NCBI GenBank assembly: GCA_020796225.1
Contig: CM036753.1
Span: 83,123,941 to 83,187,940, forward strand
From: Arion vulgaris
Lineage: Eukaryota > Mollusca > Gastropoda > Stylommatophora > Arionidae
Direction of reading: 5' to 3'
Length of the DNA: 64,000 bases
Position numbers and translations under genes: made by a program
Notes under the pieces: generated by a model
What the model was told of the DNA's origin: nothing
Seen by the model: only the letters and a program-made list of their open reading frames with translations
Database searches by the model: none
Part shown: positions 10,205 through 22,949 of the stretch, in pieces
Layout: each line of letters begins with the position of its first letter
How positions within the stretch are numbered: the stretch's first letter is position 1

Positions 10205-12235
10205 AATTGTATTATAACAGTCAAAAGTAATGAAAACACTGGGAGTAAATCAATACAGTCAACAGTAAGATTATATAATTTTTTACAATTTACTGTAACC
10301 TGCTATTTGTGCACTTCTCACTGCGTTTTTACTCCATATCACCTCTCATGTTTTATTTAAATTTAAGATTAATATTGATATAATTGTCATTCAGTTATGT
10401 TACAAATAGTGTAGTACGTCTTGTATATTAGTATGATAGTTAGCAACTTAAACACATTATCTTTGTGTAGTCAAGTTTTGGCGTCACAAAGAAATTGCGT
10501 TTAGAACTCGGCACCATTCATAATATAGAGAGAATTAAAATAGATAAGCACAACTATACTAATAAAGGTGAAATGTTAAAACACGAACTAAAGTAGTTTT
10601 ACAAAGCACAAAACATGTTACATTTACATTTCGACCAAATATTTTTTATCAAGCAATTCGCACACGACACTAAGAGCCAAATACGATAGCACAATGTTAA
10701 TAAGATAAATGTTACAATTCTACCTAAATGAAAATTTGCGACTTAACACTAAACAAAACACAACATTAGATACATAGTTGTACTGCATAATTGTTAACAA
10801 ATCTTTGATACTGTCTTAATATCAATGTATGAATACATAGTTTGTTACTATTTACTATTTTGTTGTTCTGACCTTAGTTCTTCTTAGTTCAGGTGTATGT
10901 CAAATATGCCTCCATAGACAAATATAATAGCAGTAATGAAAGAGTTGATATGCTGGTTTTGAAACTGTCAATAGTGAGTTTGCTTGAAATGAAGGATAAG
11001 GACATTCTTTATTTACCAATGAACTACATTCTTGATGATATTACTGTTATCAATGAAGATAATAAGCTTAGACAGCAGTAATTTAGAATTCAAATTAAGA
11101 TGCACAGAAAGATTTCATTCTAGCGTAATTAGAAATGTGTATGAGTTTCAAGATCATGTAAATCAGAAAACATAAGTCACTGTTATGATAAGAAAAGTTG
11201 AGATGGACGATACTGTGCATAGCCTTCAACTGGTGACCTTTCTACCAGTGACTAACATCAGTGAGTAGGGATCGAAGAGAAAAGACAAACATGTTTTTTT
11301 TAAATGCCCCGATGATGACGGACGTGTCGGCCCAGAAGACGCAGATAATTAGCAACTTTGTTGTAAACTATAACACAACATAACAACATCCTTTCTCAGT
11401 GTAAATAAAGAAAGAGAAGAAACATGTATTACTAGTGAGCTAAGAAACCATGAGTATGCATAAACCTAGTTATCTATCTGTTGTTAGAAGCTGATCACAT
11501 GTTGGGTTGGCTTGAGTACAATAAAATCGATTCGGTTAACTAATAACATAACATTTATATTCTTTCTCGTCTCAAACTCTTATAAATCGGTTAATATCAT
11601 ATGTAAACACTGTTCACCAACAATCTCTTACTATCTTTTAAATAAATATAATATTTCCAACAACAAATATGACATTTTTAAAGGAAATGTTTAACTGAAC
11701 TCACAGGTTGATGTGACGTAAGATGACAGAAGCAGATATGTATAATTAATTGCTAAATAAAGCTTTAAATATATATTTGAACTACTTTGAACATATGATT
11801 ATGTCTCCTACCTGGTTCTATTATCTCCAGAATTGCACACACCTGAAGATAAAGCGTTCTGGAACTCAGCATCCATATATGTATTGGTAGAATTCCTGTC
11901 ACGGTCGCACACAATTTTCTTCACATTTTTCGCTAACGGCTGCTAGAACCACATCTGAACGCGACTTCAGCGGCTTTTGATTACAATCGATCGGTGGTTT
12001 TCTGTTTCAACTATAATTATGTGCACGCACACACAAATGTTGTTGAATGTTAACTTACTGGGCTTGATCCCGAATTGGCGGTGTGTATTTGAGATATACC
12101 TCGTAGGGAAGTGCTAATCGCTGCTTGCTATTTCCAGAACACATCACAATTGTGTAAATAATCCACCGCTCTATATTACTTCCCAAAAAATTGTATTATT
12201 TTCCAATTAATATTCACCTTTATTTTTCAATGTTT
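10205..12235. other. No feature recognised
   Basis: AT-rich unique sequence. Short ORFs here, for example near 10893-11081, show AT-driven composition without recognisable domains. Confidence 0.4.
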
Positions 12236-12239
12236 CGCA

Positions 12240-14817
12240 TTTTGGATATTTGTTTATTTTTTAGATCATGATTGTTTATTTGTTAGTTAGTAGATCATGT
12301 TTGTTTATTTGTTAGTTAGTAGATCATGTTTGTTTATTTGTTAGTTAGTAGATCATGTTTGTTTATTTGTTAGTTAGTAGATCATGTTTGTTTATTTGTT
12401 TGTTAGTAGATCATGTTTGTTTATTTGTTAGTTAGTAGATCATGTTTGTTTATTTGTTTGTTAGTAGATCATGTTTGTTGCTTTGTTTATTAGTAGATAA
12501 TGTTTGTTTATTTGCTTGTTTATTAGTAGATCATGTTTGTTATTTGTTTGTTTGTTAGTAGATCATGTTTGTTTATTTGTTTGTTAGTAGATCATGTTTG
12601 TTTATTTGTTTATTAGTAGATCATGTTTGTTGTTTTGTTTGTTAGTAGATCATGTTTGTTGTTTTGTTTGTTAGTAGATCATGTTTGTTATTTGTTTGTT
12701 TGTTAGTAGATCATGTTTGTTTATTTGTTTATTAGTAGATCATGTTTGTTGTTTTGTTTGTTAGTTAGATCATGTTTGTTGTTTGTTTGTTGTAGATCAT
12801 GTTGTTGTTTGTTTGTTTAGTAGTCAGATCATGTTTGTTTTTTTGTTTGGGTTAGATAGACTGCTGTTTGTTGTTTTTTGTTAGTTAGATCATGCTTTTA
12901 TTTGTTTGTTTGTAGAGATCATGTTTGTTTTTTGTTTGTTGTAGATCATGTTTGTTTGTTTGTTTGTTGGTAGATCATGTTTGTTGCTTGTTTATTAGTT
13001 AGATCATGTTTGTTTTTTGTTTGTTAGTTGTAATATTGTTTGTTTGTTTGTTTATTAGTAGATCATGTTTTTGTTTTGTTTGTTAGTAGATCGTATGTTA
13101 TTGTTTGTTTGTTGTAGATCTATTTGTTGATTTGTTTTTTAGTAGATCATATTGTTGTTTTGTTTGTTTGTTGCTAGATAACTTTTGCTGTTTGTTTGTT
13201 TCTTTGTTAGTAGATCATGCTTGCTGTTTTGTTTTTGTTAGATATGTTTGGTTTGTTTTTGTTTATTAGAGATCATACTTGTGTTTTTGTTTGTTTACTA
13301 GTAGATCATGTTTGTTTATTTGTTTGTTGTTAGATCAATTTTGTTTTTGTTTTTTGTAGATCATATTTGTTGTTTTGTTTGTTATTAGATCATGTTTGTT
13401 TTTTTGTTGTTTGTTTAGTAGATCATATTTGTTGTTTTGTTTGTTAGTAGATCATGTTTGTTTGATTGTTTGTTTGTTGGTAGATCATGTTTGTTTGTTT
13501 GTTGTAGATCAATTTGTTGTTTTGTTTGTTAGTAGATCATGTTTGTTTATTTGTTTGTTAATAGATCATGTTTGCTGTTTTGTTTGTTTGTTTGTTAGTA
13601 GATAATAATTTTGCTGTTTTTTTTTTTTTAAGATAATGCTTGTTTGTTTGTTTGTTAGTAGATCTTGTTTGTTTGTTTGTTTGTTAGAGACATTTTTGCT
13701 GTTTTGATTTTTTGTAGATCATGTTGTTGTTTGTTTGTTTGTTAATAGATCATGTTTGTTGTTTGATTGTTATTAGTAATATGTTTGTTTATTTGTTTGT
13801 TAGTAGATCAGTTGTGTTTTGTTTTTTAGTAGATCATGCTTGTTGTTTTGTTTATTAGTAGATAATGTTTGTTGTTTTGTTTGTTTGCTTGTTAGTAGAT
13901 CATGTTGTTTGTTTGTTGTTGTAGATCATGTGTTTGCTTGTTTTGTTTATTTGTTTGTTAGTAGATCATTTTGCTGTTTTTTGTAGATCATGTTTGTTGT
14001 TTGTTTGTTTGTTTGTTTCTTAGTAGATCTTGTTTATTTATTAGTAGATCATGTTTGTTTGTTTGTTAGTAGATCATGTTTGTTTGTTTGTTTGTTAGTA
14101 GATCATGTTTGTTTGTTAGTAGATCATGTTTGTTTGTTAGTAGATCATGTTTGTTTGTTAGTAGATCATGTTTGTTTGTTAGTAGATCATGTTTGTTTGT
14201 TTGTTGCATATTTGTTTATTAGCAGATCATGTTTGTTTTTAGTAGATCTATGTTTGTTTGTTAGTAGATCATGTGTTTGTTTGTTAGTAGATCAGTGTTT
14301 GTTTGTTTTTAGTAGATCATGTTTGTTTGTTAATAGATCATGTTTGTTTGTTAGTAGATCATGTTTGTTTGTTTGTTAGTAGATCATATTTGTTTGTTAG
14401 TAGATCATGTTTGCTTGTTTGTTAGTAGATCATGTTTGTTTTTTTGTTAGTAGATCATGTTTGTTTGTTAGTAGATCATGTTTGTTTGTTAGTAGATCAT
14501 GTTTGTTTGTTAGTAGATCATGTTTATTTGTTAGTAGATCATGTTTGTTAGTAGATCATGTTTGTTTGTTAGTAGATCATGTTTGTTTGTTAGTAGATCA
14601 TGTTTGTTTGTTAGTAGATCATGTTTGTTTGTTAGTAGATCATGTTTGTTTGTTAGTAGATCATGTTTATTTGTTAGTAGATCATGTTTATTTGTTAGTA
14701 GATCATGTTTGTTAGTAGATCATGTTTGCTGTTTTGTTTGTTTGTTTGTTTGTTTGTTTGATCATGTTTGTTTATTTGTTTGTTTATTTGTTTGTTCACT
14801 AGTAGATCATGTTTGAT
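12240..14817. repeat. Large minisatellite, core TAGTAGATCATGTTTGTTTGTT, ~2.6 kb
   Basis: Roughly 22-40 bp units: a fixed GTAGATCATGTTTG core plus a variable number of TTTG, TTTA or TTAG tetranucleotides. The edges (12240-12780 and 14040-14815) are homogeneous, with a strict 22-bp unit near 14560-14700. The centre (about 12780-14000) is rich in indels. ORFs across it (FVSRSCL and LLVDHVC repeats) are by-products. Confidence 0.97.
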
Positions 14818-14887
14818 AAATTGCTGGTTTGTTTTTATTGCTATTTGTGTGTACTTGATTAAACAAAATAATAATTGAAACGTCCTT

Positions 14888-15465
14888 TAACCTTTTCAGA
14901 CATTATGGTCTGAAGTGCCTGTCACTAGACATTTGCAGTATGAGTTGCAAGTGCCTAGTCATAACATTTGTAGTATGTCTGAAGTAGCCTGTCACTAGAC
15001 ATTTGTAAATATGGTCTGAATCCTGTCACTAGACATTTGTAGTATGGTCTGAAATCTCTTCACTAGACATTTGTATATGGTATGAAGTCCTGTACTAACA
15101 TTTGTAGGTATGGTCGAAGTGCCTGTCACTAGACATTTGTAGTATGGTATGCAAGTGCCTGTCACTAGACATTTGTAGTATTTTGGGCTGAAGTGCCTGA
15201 CACTTAACTTTGTAGTATGGTCTGAATGCCTGTCACTAAGACATTTGCATATGGTCGAAGTGCCTGTCACTAGACATTTGTAGTATGGTCTGAAGTGCCT
15301 GTCACTAGACATTTGTAGTATGGTCTGAAGTGCCTGTCACTAGACATTTGTAGTATGGTCTGAAGTGCCTGTCACTAGACATTTGTAGTATGGTCTGAAG
15401 TGCCTGTCACTAGACATTTGTAGTATGGTCTGAAGTACCTGTCACTAGACATTTGTAGTACGAGT
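14888..15465. repeat. 35-bp minisatellite (AGTATGGTCTGAAGTGCCTG unit)
   Basis: About 15 units of 35 bp containing GTCACTAGACATTTGT. It is homogeneous from 15255 to 15460 and indel-rich from 14950 to 15250. Confidence 0.97.
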
Positions 15466-15934
15466 GTGCAGTAGGCAGAAGTCAAATAAACACGTGTGTA
15501 ACGTTGACAGTGCCACTGCACACTATTGTTTTCCAATTGATAAGCAAACACTCTATGCATTATGCGAATCCGTCATATACTTGCGTTATGTACATGAAAT
15601 CATCATTAAACATAATGAGAAAATTGGTCTATGACAGTTCTGTCTAACGTGTTGTCGCGGGCGACATTGCAACAGTGTGGAGACATTGCGCTCGTGTTGC
15701 AAGTATGGCGCCCAATTTTACTCTGCCGGCTTCAACGTTAGTCAGATTTTTCAAGAAAACACTATTTTAGCGTTTCTAGTATCACTCCTTTGAACACGGT
15801 CTTCTAACTTTTGTATTCTTGTTTTATTTGTAACAAGTCTACCTTACCTAAGCACCACCCGTTGCATTTTCATTGTAGATAGTGTCTGCATCTAAACTAT
15901 ATTAACATTACACTTGTTTTTATTAGTAGTAGTA

Positions 15935-16215
15935 ATAATAATAGATAATAGCCGTCTATCGCAAGCGATGATGACAACAATCTCAGACGTGTGCTGCGCA
16001 CCTTTTTGGTGCGTTCGGAGGTGACTGTAGAGTCTAATCCTAGATCAAAATCTCCTACCACAGGTGGGGCATACATGATCAAGGTTAGACATGTGCTGTT
16101 GTGTGTTCTGTCTTTTCACGCAGCTCGTTTTCTCTGTGTCTCAACGGCACGATTATTCTCAGCTATGCTGGTTCCCCTTGTGTTGTTGCAACGCCACATT
16201 ATAGTAGTAGTATTG
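15935..16215 (-). mobile_element. LINE 3' end, local family G, 5'-truncated
   Basis: Matches the 3' end of the longer copy at 40340-41990, including ATCGCAAGCGATGATGACAA and the coding tail read on the minus strand (ENNRAVET.RKRAA-like). It lies next to an inverted sister copy at 16300-16600. Confidence 0.8.
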
Positions 16216-16299
16216 TAATCATCACATGGCGCCCGTACCTCCACAAACGCCAGTCAGATGGGCCTCAATATATAAAAACGTAAAACAGAACTGGTCTAT

Positions 16300-16600
16300 G
16301 CAACGGAATGAGTAGTGGATGGCGCTGTAACAACACAAGAGAAACCCGTATAGCTGAGAATCGTCGTGCCGTTGAGGAACAGAGAAAACGAGCTGCGCGA
16401 AAAGACAGAACACACAAACACCCACATGTCTAACCTTGATCATGTATGCCCCACCTTTGGTATGGGATTGTCTTCAAGGATTGGACTCTGCATCCACCTC
16501 CGCTAACACCAGAGAGGTGCAACAACACACATCTGAGGCTGTTGTCATCATCGCTTGCGATGGGCGGCTATTATAGACGGAGCAAATTTATTCTGAACAT
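16300..16600 (+). mobile_element. LINE 3' end, local family G, with C-terminal zinc-finger-like motif
   Basis: The plus strand reads RCNNTRETRIAENRRAVEEQ, RKRAARKDRTHKH and, after a +1 frameshift, DHVCPTFGMGLSSRIGLCIH followed by LR and a stop. The 'C..C....SRIGL..H.R' block is the C-terminal zinc-finger-like motif found after the RT in some LINE families. It is the inverted partner of 15935-16215, with about 85 bp between them. Confidence 0.8.
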
Positions 16601-16604
16601 ACTA

Positions 16605-17265
16605 CAATTACAGATGTTCGTGGCGATGATTGGAATCTTTTGTTAGAAACGTAATTAGACTGCAAACATATGATGTATAATATAATTTAGCAGATTCACG
16701 CGACTGTAATGGTGATCTCTTGCCTGATATATTCTCCTGTACAAAACGACTGAGTATCTTGTGACTGCGATGCTGTGACTCTACAAAGTGACTTTTAGTT
16801 AAGCTGCAGAAGATGACACTGAATGAGTAGATGATTAACGACAGTGCACACATCCCTCTTTGAATCCCCGAGAACTAGAATATTCTTGGTATGAATAAAA
16901 GATCAGGAGAAGAGAAAACTGCCCGAAAAGCAGAGAAAACTCGAAAAAGTACCCTTCGCAGAAAATGAGAAAACACTTCCCAGAAAATGAGAGACAATTT
17001 AAATGAAACTGAGAGAAGACAACTCCAAACATAAGAGACACTTACCGGGAAAACTCGTATGTCCTTGAGGAATCGAAACCACAGCAACAACAACGCAGGC
17101 CATATAATGTATATCTATAACCAGACTAAATTGTTTGAAGTTAATACCAATGGTTAAATCGCATATATTCGCAGTTGCAAGACTAGCAGACCGATCTAAT
17201 GCAGGTATAGTTGAGATGATGTTCTGAATTACAATAGTTGTGATATAAAGTATATCATTCTCTCT
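16605..17265. other. No gene recognised; purine-rich stretch
   Basis: Contains a GAGAAAAC/GAAAATGAGA-rich imperfect repeat at 16900-17040. No coding support. Confidence 0.4.
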
Positions 17266-17292
17266 CTCTCTCTCACACACGCACACTCTCGC

Positions 17293-17353
<61 letters not shown>
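17266..17353. repeat. CT/AT microsatellite
   Basis: A (CT)n run followed by an uninterrupted (AT)n run of about 46 bp and a short (TAA)n. Confidence 0.95.
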
Positions 17354-17354
<1 letters not shown>

Positions 17355-17367
<13 letters not shown>

Positions 17368-17545
17368 TTCTCTCGTACCGTTATACGTTACATAGGCCTG
17401 CAAGTAATTTCTCCATACCGCTCTATCCCTCTCTCTCTCTCTATTTTTATATATATATATATATAATAATTCCTTCGTACCGTTATACGTTACATAGGGC
17501 CTGCAAGTAATTTCTCCATACTGCTCTATATATATATATATATAA
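17355..17545 (-). mobile_element. Repeated 3' tails of LINE family A
   Basis: ACCGTTATACGTTACATAGG and CTGCAAGTAATTTCTCCATA appear twice (near 17375 and 17480), separated by AT microsatellite, just outside the longer copy that begins at about 17545. Each is the reverse complement of the family A ORF end (ALCNV, then stop). Confidence 0.75.
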
Positions 17546-18400
17546 CAATTATTATATTCCTCTCATACCGTTATACGTTAAATATGGCTTGCAAGTAATT
17601 TCTCATACCACTCTATATTGGGCAACTTTCTCAATCTCTGCTATGAAATTGAGCCCGACATTTCTTGCCTCTCTAAGTGAAGATTGTTTCCACAGTTCGT
17701 CATTTCTTTCTTTAACACTTTGTCTCCCACTTCAGTTCCTGCTTTGTGATTGTTTGATAATTTCTACCCAGAGTATGCCCAACGTATATCTATCTTCTCT
17801 TTGTTATAACAGTTGTTACTAGTAGTTGACCAGCCATTTTTCTGATTTTATCTCTTTTCCTGACTTTGTCCCATTTTATGTTCATTATTTTTTGTAGACA
17901 TATCTTGTCAAAAGCATTCAACTTACCTTCTATATCTTTAGTCATTTTCCAGCTCTTGCTAGCATATGTTAGGATTGATACAATATTGGAGTAGACAATT
18001 CGTAATTTAGTTTTAAAACTAGATACCTAACTTGAGATCTATATTTTACTGAGACTTTTAAAAGCTGATGTTGCATTGACAATTCGTAGCATCATTTCTT
18101 TTTATTTTAAAAATATTTCCAGTGCAAACAAAAATGTCTACTTAAATAGGTAAACTGCTCTGTTATTTTCATCGTGTTGGATTTCAACGGGATGGCTGAA
18201 TTACTTGCCAGAGGTGTCTTCGTTATATTTGTATTTACATAACTTATCTGCAGTTCAACTTTTGATGCTATGAATGACGTTGTCTGTTTTTCTTCGCATT
18301 TCTTTGTTTTTTCTCAACAGGTCAATATCATCCGCAAAATTCAAATCTTCCAGTCAACAATCTTCTACAGAATTGATGTCTTCAGCTTGTGTATCATGTT
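17545..18400 (-). mobile_element. LINE RT-distal region, local family A or relative
   Basis: Read on the minus strand from about 18400: an RT segment homologous to 29016-29330 (downstream of FADD). Then KLRIVYSNIVSILTYASKSW, KMTKDIEGKLNAFDKICLQK and IMNIKWDKVRKRDKI. Then a degraded basic tail and the family A 3' end at 17545-17720. The sequence is broken by many stops. It covers roughly the thumb and C-terminal domain, so it is a 5'-truncated copy. Confidence 0.7.
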
Positions 18401-19039
18401 GTGGGCGCTACTGTATAGTAACACTCCAAGGACACCGCTTCTATATATTTTAAGTTTATTTATACTGAAACATCTAATGTATACCTGATTGTTTGCGTAT
18501 TTATTCTTAAACCCAACCATTCACACTTATCCAGTCTAATATTTTCATGTCATCAATCAATCTAAATCTGTCCCGTCCATCGGTCTGTCGATGTTTTTCT
18601 GTCAGTTCTCTCCAGTCTGTTCTCTTATTCTGTCTGTCAATTCTCACATCCCATCTATGACTTCATTCTTCTATCCATCTTCCAGCAGAAGACAATCGTT
18701 ATTGACTCCAAGTCTATAAAGTAAACATTGCAGAAAACGTATGTGTCCCGCCTTGCGGCTTACTTCTAACGATCGCGACAGAAACTAGACATTAAAATAT
18801 GCCCGTCAGTGTTTGCAGTCAGACAGGAATCTACAACAGAATTAAAGTCGGTAATTTTATTTGTTATGTTCTTATCTGAGAACTAAAGGACCGCGGTTGA
18901 ATGTAATTCCCCGAACAATGGATTTGAACAAACTTAAATCAACACCAACAAAATATTATGGAAAAACAAGTTTGCTTGCACAAACAAGAATAGCGAGGAC
19001 AGTAGAAAACAGTAAATTCAATTACAGCATAAATTTAAA

Positions 19040-19352
19040 AGCATGTTTTTTTAGTCATCCATATATAAAACTAGTGACAACTGTTATAAGAAAGAGATAT
19101 GTTGGGCACACCTTGAGGAGAAATGATCAACGGATATCAAAGCAGGCATTGAAGTGGGATGCAAAGAGTTCAAGAAAGAGAGGTCGACCTAAGGAGACCC
19201 TGAAACAAACTTTGCTGAGAGAGGCAGGAAATATCGGTCTCAGTTCCATGGAGGAGATTGAGCGAGTTGCCCAGGATAGAGCGGTATGGAGAAATTACTT
19301 GCAGGCCCTATGTAACGTATAACGGTACGAGAGGAATTATTATTATTATTAT
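19040..19352 (+). mobile_element. LINE family A C-terminus and 3' tail
   Basis: The plus strand reads KRYVGHTLRRNDQRISKQAL, KWDAKSSRKRGRPKETLKQT, then SSMEEIERVAQDRAVWRNYL and QALCNV before a stop. The tail is (ATT)n/(AT)n. This is the best-preserved family A end in the window. The upstream codons (18861-19040) are open but not recognisably LINE. Confidence 0.85.
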
Positions 19353-19374
19353 ATATATAAAAGAATCAACGAAA

Positions 19375-19755
19375 CCAAATATCAAAAACAACTTTTTAGA
19401 AATGAATATCAGTTTGCAAAGAGCATTAGAGAAGACGTAGAGAATATCCTTAAATATCAAAAACAACTTTATAGAAATGAATATCAGTTTACAAAGAGCA
19501 TTAGAGAAGACGTAGAGAATATCCCTTTAAAAATCAAAAACAACTTTATAGAAATGAATATCAGTTTACAAAGAGCATTAGAGAAGACGTAGAGAATATC
19601 CTTAAATATCAAAAAAACTTTTATAGAAATGAATATCAGTTTACAAAGAGCATTAGAGAAGACGTAGAGAATATCCTTAAATATCAAAAACAACTTTATA
19701 GAAATGAATATCAGTTTACAAAGAGCATTAGAGAAGACGTAGAGAATATACTTAA
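19375..19755. repeat. 75-bp tandem array, 5 copies
   Basis: The unit contains AATATCAAAAACAACTTTAT and AGAGCATTAGAGAAGACGTA. Degraded relatives continue to about 20000. The minus-strand ORF over it is a repeat artefact. Confidence 0.95.
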
Positions 19756-20219
19756 ATATCCAACTAACTTATCCAACATATTCACTTTACAAAAGAGGGA
19801 TTAGGGAAACTGGTTCTAAAAAAGAACAACTGTTATGACATGAGATGTTGTAAAAGAGCATTGACTTAGAGAGTATGGCTTTAAAATCGATAGCAAATGT
19901 ATAAAAAGCATTCAAGAGCATTAGGAGCTAGAAACCTTAAAAATCAAACAACTTTTAGAAATGAAATCAACATATCACAAACGAGATTAGAAGAGTGGTT
20001 CCTAAATAACCAAACAAGAGGACAGTGGAGGAGAGAAGATGAAGAAAAATGAAACCAAGGTCAGTAAGTTTGTATCAGTCAATAACAAGCAGGTACTAAT
20101 GTAGATATGTCAAAGAAAGAATGTACTATATAATTTTCTGATATGTCACATTGAAGTAAACAAAGAAAAGGCTATCAAAAGAATAAACATAGATGAAGTA
20201 AAAAAACAAACACAACCTA

Positions 20220-20312
20220 ACGCTAGCTATAAAGATTGTAAGACATCACAACGAGAGTCAAGACATCACAACGAGATGTAAGACATCACAAAGAGAAGAC
20301 ATACAAACGAGA
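20220..20312. repeat. ~20-bp tandem repeat (AAGACATCACAACGAGA)
   Basis: Four imperfect copies, ending in an AT run. Confidence 0.85.
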
Positions 20313-20660
20313 GATTAACTATATATATATATATTTCTTGTAACTTTATACCGCAGCCCTCTAGCCCGGATCATTTTAAGCTGATTACTTCAGCATTTTA
20401 AATCTGATTATATCATTTTGATAATCCTATAATATTCGTTAAGATGAAAGAACACTAGCTAATCGTTGCATAGTCGATATTTATTTAGTTGCTTGTACAA
20501 ATCTTGTAACGTCAAAAATTGATTAAGTGAGTGATTATATCATATTAATTGTATGTTTATTTATAGCAACTTTACGTTGTTGCTAGATTTGTATTGTCAT
20601 GTACGACAGGTCAATGATATTATCTGCACCGCTAGAAAACAAAATCGACTTTATGTTTTA

Positions 20661-20727
20661 TCACATACATGTGGGGCCACAGACGCAATAAAATCACATA
20701 CATGTGGGGCCACAGACGCAATAAAAT
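20661..20727. repeat. 33-bp tandem duplication
   Basis: TCACATACATGTGGGGCCAC plus AGACGCAATAAAA occurs twice, at 20661 and 20694. Confidence 0.95.
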
Positions 20728-20729
20728 CC

Positions 20730-22025
20730 TACAGTGAGACAGACGCAAAAAAAGTGACAATGCTGCCTGTTCCAGGGTCGTTGAGCTGAAGACATGCTCA
20801 ACTCCCCGTATGGCCCTGAAAACAGACTACCGTATTGTAGTCTGACAAAACGGATAGGGATCGAAGGAGAGCTACCCTGCGAAGAGGTAGTAGTGTAAAT
20901 GCAAACACGAATGCTATGAGATATGTGCACAATATAAGCGAGCAGAATACCAGAATAGATGCGTCTACACGTGACTCCTGGTCGATTTCAGCTGATAACA
21001 AACTGACACAAATACAAAACAAATAATCGACAAACGGAGTGAGAAAATGATACAACGAGTCGTCTGTAAGCATACACTCGCGTCACCCAGAGTCAATGGT
21101 CGCACCATAGTTTCCCGCACTCGTCATGACTCTGTTAGACCGATGTAATGTGTCGTGTCGACGCAAGGAAAGGCTGCAGTATATTCTGTACCAGAAGCGT
21201 GGCATATTCTTTTCAGAACTTTGTCATAAACTACAGTAAACTAGTCGTAGATTTTCTAGGCACCACTTATACGTTCATATTTACGACGTCATTATATGTC
21301 TATGTTGAGGAATATATGTTGATCACTAGTACTGTAATCAAGAAATGTGCCCCCCTCAACATTATCACCGCGTTAGAATAATTATATTGACATTTACGTG
21401 TGCCTCAATTCGCATTCTAAAATTTGAGAAAATTAACCTACAAGCAATTCCACCTACTCCTTACACGCAATATTAAACACAGTTAAATCGCAGCAAAAGC
21501 AAAGGCAATAGAAAAGAAAAAAACTAAAACATGCGGGGACGAACATAAAATATATTTTCTGTAATGCCAAAGTTGCACAAGATGACTTTTGCAAGCTTTC
21601 ACTATTTTCTACACACTTTTTAATATCTGCATTACTTACATTTCAGGCAATCAATGTCATTAGCTCAAGACACACAATTCCCTGTTGGCAGCGTACCACC
21701 TGCGTCAGTGTACTTATTTTACCAGAACTTTGATTAGCTGCAAGACATCGATGGACAACAGATCAATCAAAATCCTTAGAGATTTCATACAACTGAGAAT
21801 TCCATATGAGTTTATAGATCATTCTTTTCCAGATCTTCAATTTGTTTGGATAATTTCCCAATAGAATCAATTAGAATGTTGTAATTCTCCTCAATATCCG
21901 TGTTAACAATTTATTTATATTTTACCTCACAGTTCCTTTTTTTCACGTATATTGTATTTAATTATACATTGTACTTTTTATATTTGATTGATAACCTGTG
22001 ATTTTCCATCTTTTTGTCATTTTTG
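20730..22025. other. No gene recognised
   Basis: 20760-21130 is less AT-rich than its surroundings. On the minus strand it carries a hydrophobic ~90-codon ORF that I do not recognise. The rest is AT-rich unique sequence. Confidence 0.3.
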
Positions 22026-22029
22026 CTAT

Positions 22030-22300
22030 TTCTTCTTCTTCTTCTTCTTCTTCAGTCGAACGCTCCATATCGACCACTTCTTAACCACTCTTTGTGATTT
22101 GTATGTGATGTGAGCCTAGGAGCGATTGTACATTGTACCAGTTATGCGTCTACAATTAGGTCAGCACATCCAATTTCTGTAACGTTTTATATTTACTAGG
22201 GTATCTTCTCTAGGCCTATACTTCAGTCGCCTTTTACGACATGCCTTGTAAGTTGCAGTGTTAATATTATCTGCCCCACCTGAGGGCACCGGCAACACAC
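22030..22300 (-). mobile_element. SINE2, full length
   Basis: Begins with a (CTT)n run, the reverse of the (GAA)n tail. It contains CACTCTTTGTGATTTGTATG and CAGTCGCCTTTTACGACATG, and ends CCGGCAACACACGG. It is the closest match to the plus-strand copy at 44140-44412. Confidence 0.8.
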
Positions 22301-22534
22301 GGCGATTTCTTGCCATTTAAATCAACACACAAATAAATGTATTTTTTATGAAAACTTTAGTTAGCTCCCCTGCGGCAGACTTTCACCATTACCATTTGTA
22401 TATAACATTTAGTAATATACTCAGTGCTCGGTATATCACGGACAGAGAAGAAAACAAATAGATCTATCCGGAAAAAAACCTCAAAATAAAATAATGCTGG
22501 CTAATGCTATAAATAAGAATAAGAAAATAAAATT

Positions 22535-22760
22535 ATTTTGGACATCTAACGAGATACGAAGTGTTGGAGAATAACATCATGAAAGGAGGCCTCCTGTCAA
22601 AGAGGAGAAGAGGAAGACCACGGAGAAGATTAATTCAGGATGTAACTAATGGTTTGAGCATGGCCGTTACAGAGGCGGAACATCTGGCCTATGAGATAAA
22701 GAAATTTCGAAGGCAGGATTGTTAAGGTGGCAAAGTTCCCTTTTTTTTTTTCCAGTAGAC
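22535..22760 (+). mobile_element. LINE C-terminal fragment, local family C
   Basis: The plus strand reads FGHLTRYEVLENNIMKGGLL, then SKRRRGRPRRRLIQDVTNGL, then EAEHLAYEIKKFRRQDC and a stop. A GATGATGA tail follows. The ~65-codon reading frame is intact but lacks any RT domain. Confidence 0.85.
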
Positions 22761-22949
22761 AAGCTATTGATGATGATGAGTATACTCATTTACTTCAGTA
22801 CCGTATATGTGAGGCTAGATTAAAACCATCTTCGGTTAAATTGAAATAATTTTTTTCTCTCCATTTCCAGATATGCAATAGTTAATAAAGAAGGTAGTTG
22901 GTTGGAACTAAATTAGAAATTATGATTTAGAAAAGAGAACAAGTAATAA

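Noticed and set aside
13990..14816. Cys/Val-rich ORFs (LLVDHVC, FVSRSCL)
   Set aside because: Three-frame translation of the 22-bp minisatellite; frame changes with every unit.
16999..17403. 134-codon minus ORF with an IYIYIYIY run
   Set aside because: Runs through AT and CT microsatellites; no coding evidence.
20798..21073. Hydrophobic 91-codon minus ORF as a membrane protein
   Set aside because: No recognisable family, no splice signals that fit, and AT-rich antisense frames often look hydrophobic; insufficient support.
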